A stretch of DNA of 22,280 nucleotides from the NCBI GenBank assembly GCA_018365895.1, contig JAGZJD010000040.1, positions 1 to 22,280 on the forward strand. The letters are read 5' to 3'. This DNA is from Lachnospiraceae bacterium. GTDB lineage: Bacteria > Bacillota_A > Clostridia > Lachnospirales > Lachnospiraceae. The notes under the pieces are model-generated. The model was not told the origin of the DNA. It saw nothing but the letters and a program-made list of their open reading frames with translations, and did no database searches. Numbering within the stretch: the first letter of the stretch is position 1; each line of letters begins with the position of its first letter. The translations under genes were made by a program, and so were the position numbers. Below, one piece after another: positions 20,198-22,280 of the stretch.

Positions 20198-21670
20198 GTG
20201 AATACATTTCATTTATATAAGGATATGGAAGCCCGGACAAACGGAGAAATTTATATTGGAGTGGTAGGTCCGGTAAGAACAGGAAAATCCACATTTATTA
20301 AACGCTTTATGGATTTGTTAGTTTTACCCAATATGACAGACGAACATAGCCGCGCAAGGACGCGGGATGAGCTTCCGCAGTCTGCATCAGGGAAGACGAT
20401 TATGACGACAGAACCGAAATTTGTTCCGAAAGAAGCAGCTATCATCTGCCTGGATGATGATATTGCAGTAAAAATTCGATTGATTGACTGTGTTGGTTAT
20501 ATGGTGGAAGGTGCAGCAGGATATGTAGAAAATGATGCGGAGCGCATGGTAAAAACCCCGTGGTTTGATACAGAGATTCCTTTCACAAAAGCGGCAGGAA
20601 TTGGCACAAAAAAGGTAATTCACGAGCATTCTACGATTGGGATCGTAATAACAACAGACGGTTCTATTGGAGAAATTCCGAGAGAAAACTACCGGGAGGC
20701 AGAAGGAAAGACAATCCGGGAACTGCAGGAGATAGGGAAACCGTTTATAGTACTTGTGAATACGAAGAAACCTTATGGAGCGGAAGCAAAAGCAGTTGTG
20801 GAAGAGTTGGAACAGCAATATCAGGTAACAGCGATGCCGGTCAATTGTGAGCAGCTTCGAGAAGAAGACATACATAAGATTATGCAGTCTGTTCTTTATG
20901 AATTTCCGGTATCAGAACTGCAGTTTTTTGTACCCAAATGGGTGGAAATGCTTCCGGCAGATCATAAGATACGAAAGGATCTTCTTGATCATGTAAAAGT
21001 AATAATGGAAAATTTAAGTGAAATTAAAGATGCAGCAAAGGGCGTGCAAAAACCGGAAAGCGATTATATCGAAGAAATGAAGATTGATGAGATTGAAATG
21101 GATACAGGATGTGTAAAGATTCGCATTCAGATTGCCTCAAATTATTACTATGAAATGTTAAGTGATCTGACCGGGGCAGAAATTACAGGAGAGTATGAAT
21201 TGATTCATACAATGAAACATTTGGCGATGCTTCGAACTGAATATGAGTCGGTAAAAGAAGCAATGGATGCAGTACAGATGAAAGGGTATGGGGTTGTCAG
21301 TCCTCAGAAAGAAGAAATTACCCTGGAAACGCCTGTACTCATCCGTCAGGGAAATAAATATGGAGTTAAGATCCATGCACATGCACCGTCGATTCATATG
21401 ATTCGTGCAAATATTGACAGTGAGATTGCACCGATTGTCGGAAATGAACAGCAGGCACAGGATTTAATCAATTTTATAAAAAAAGAAGCAGAAACAGAAG
21501 AAGGGATCTGGAAAACAAATATTTTTGGAAAATCCGTGGAAGAGCTTGTGCAGGATGGAATGAGGAATAAAATTGCTATGATTAATGAAGAAAGTCAAAT
21601 AAAACTTCAAGATACGATGCAGAAAATTGTGAATGACAGTAACGGTGGACTTGTTTGCATTATTATTTAA
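20198..21670 (+). CDS. spoIVA: Stage IV sporulation protein A (490 aa)
   Basis: The ATPase that polymerises on the forespore surface to form the base of the spore coat. The Walker A motif GPVRTGKST (24-32) is near the N-terminus, then ARTRDELPQSASGKTIMTTE, LIDCVGYMVEGA (Walker B-like) and ITTDGSIGEIPRENY. The long helical C-terminal region ends SNGGLVCIII, the membrane-anchoring SpoVM-interaction end of the family. Length is almost the same as the Bacillus protein. The start is GTG 20198 with AAGGGGG (20182-20188). It lies alone behind its own promoter. Its presence indicates an endospore-forming organism. Confidence 0.97.
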   Translation: MNTFHLYKDMEARTNGEIYIGVVGPVRTGKSTFIKRFMDLLVLPNMTDEHSRARTRDELPQSASGKTIMTTEPKFVPKEAAIICLDDDIAVKIRLIDCVGYMVEGAAGYVENDAERMVKTPWFDTEIPFTKAAGIGTKKVIHEHSTIGIVITTDGSIGEIPRENYREAEGKTIRELQEIGKPFIVLVNTKKPYGAEAKAVVEELEQQYQVTAMPVNCEQLREEDIHKIMQSVLYEFPVSELQFFVPKWVEMLPADHKIRKDLLDHVKVIMENLSEIKDAAKGVQKPESDYIEEMKIDEIEMDTGCVKIRIQIASNYYYEMLSDLTGAEITGEYELIHTMKHLAMLRTEYESVKEAMDAVQMKGYGVVSPQKEEITLETPVLIRQGNKYGVKIHAHAPSIHMIRANIDSEIAPIVGNEQQAQDLINFIKKEAETEEGIWKTNIFGKSVEELVQDGMRNKIAMINEESQIKLQDTMQKIVNDSNGGLVCIII

Positions 21671-21675
21671 AAACC

Positions 21676-21705
21676 TTGTGGAGCAACAGAACTATAGTAT
21701 ATAAT
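21676..21705 (+). promoter_or_regulatory. Promoter of the aldolase-family gene
   Basis: TTGTGG (21676-21681) and a perfect TATAAT (21700-21705) with an 18-nt spacer; the start would be near 21712, about 56 nt before the ATG. Confidence 0.6.
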
Positions 21706-21767
21706 AAACATTAGAGAACAAGACTTCGAACGAGAAAACAGTCAGACGAAGAGAAAGGAAGATACAA

Positions 21768-22280
21768 ATGATTTTATTTAACTGTGATTATAATGAAGGA
21801 GCCCATCCGCGAATTTTAGAAAAGTTAATGGAGACAAACATGGAGCAGCTTCCGGGGTACAGCGAAGATCACTATTGCGAGAAAGCCCGCGAAGAAATCC
21901 GCAGAGTTTGTGAAGCTTCTGATGCAGAGGTACATTTTTTGGTAGGAGGAACTCAGGCAAATTTAACAGTGATCGATGCCATTTTAAGAACACATCAGGC
22001 GGCACTTTGTGTAGAATCTGGTCATATTAATGTGCATGAAACAGGATCAATTGAAGCTTGCGGTCACAAAGTTATGACGGTTCCGGGAAAAGATGGAAAA
22101 ATCAGCGGAGCGGATGTGCGCCGTGTTCATAAAGCTCATTGGAGCGATGAGTCTTTTGAGCATATAACACAGCCGAAACTTGTGTATATTTCGCATCCGA
22201 CAGAATACGGAACATTGTATACAAAAAAAGAGCTGGAAGAATTGAAGCAGGCATGCGAAGACTGCGGAATGTATCTGTTT
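21768..22280 (+). CDS. Low-specificity threonine aldolase / beta-eliminating lyase family, N-terminal 171 codons (partial)
   Basis: A fold-type I PLP enzyme: FNCDYNEGAHPRILEKLME at the start, LPGYSEDHYCEKAREEIR (33-50), VHFLVGGTQANLTVIDAIL (the cofactor-phosphate GGTxAN loop), ESGHINVHETGSIEACGHK and LVYISHPTEYGTLYT. The PLP Lys lies beyond the window edge. The family cleaves L-threonine or allo-threonine to glycine and acetaldehyde, or acts on related amino acids. ATG 21768 follows AAAGGAAG (21754-21761). The gene runs off the right end. Confidence 0.9.
   Translation, partial: MILFNCDYNEGAHPRILEKLMETNMEQLPGYSEDHYCEKAREEIRRVCEASDAEVHFLVGGTQANLTVIDAILRTHQAALCVESGHINVHETGSIEACGHKVMTVPGKDGKISGADVRRVHKAHWSDESFEHITQPKLVYISHPTEYGTLYTKKELEELKQACEDCGMYLF

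Noticed and set aside
1..22280. CRISPR array, replication origin, rRNA or complete prophage
   Set aside because: No regularly spaced repeats, DnaA-box cluster, rRNA signature or phage structural gene was seen.

Overview
The window is low-GC Firmicutes DNA, most likely from a spore-forming gut Lachnospiraceae (Clostridia). The evidence is the spoIVA gene with a sigma-E-like promoter, strong AGGAGG-type ribosome binding sites, the DUF512-der-plsY-gpsA order, a long lineage-type Prs, and near-consensus sigma-A promoters. Species cannot be fixed from the sequence alone.

Bases 1-7900 are accessory DNA. They begin with the 5' end of a BlaI/MecI-type repressor gene with its promoter and three TTAC-N4-GTAA boxes. 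A small XRE regulator and an IS110-family element on the minus strand follow. The IS110 transposase has DEDD and Ser motifs. Its 5' noncoding region can fold into one roughly 160-nt structure, behind an extended -10 promoter, as expected of a bridge RNA. From about 2300 to 6344 lies a gene graveyard: a 21-codon ORF with a terminator, a DUF3825 fragment joined to the C-terminal half of a large serine recombinase, a frameshifted and truncated HamA-like (DUF1837, Hachiman defence) gene abutting the tail of an S66 LD-carboxypeptidase, an intact GNAT acetyltransferase, a second GNAT gene with its middle deleted, and a protein-kinase gene with an internal deletion and a 4-nt duplication. An intact AraC/GyrI-like regulator and a flavodoxin close this part.

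Bases 7930-12660 form a thiamine operon: sigma-A promoter, TPP riboswitch with intrinsic terminator, a second element resembling only the 5' half of a TPP aptamer, then thiW-thiM-thiE-thiD-thiC and a terminator. The set makes HMP-PP de novo (ThiC, ThiD), salvages thiazole (ThiW, ThiM) and joins the two (ThiE). No thiazole-synthesis gene is present here.

Bases 12660-22280 are conserved chromosome: tRNA-Thr(GGT) with its own promoter and terminator, a small unrecognised conserved-looking protein, a secreted nuclease lipoprotein, convergent prs, then divergently a DUF512 radical-SAM-like protein, der, plsY and gpsA, followed by spoIVA and the 5' part of a threonine-aldolase-family gene.

The observations most worth a second look are the predicted IS110 bridge RNA, the half TPP aptamer in the thiW leader, the sORF-plus-terminator leader before DUF3825, and the well-preserved scars in the decayed defence/mobile region.
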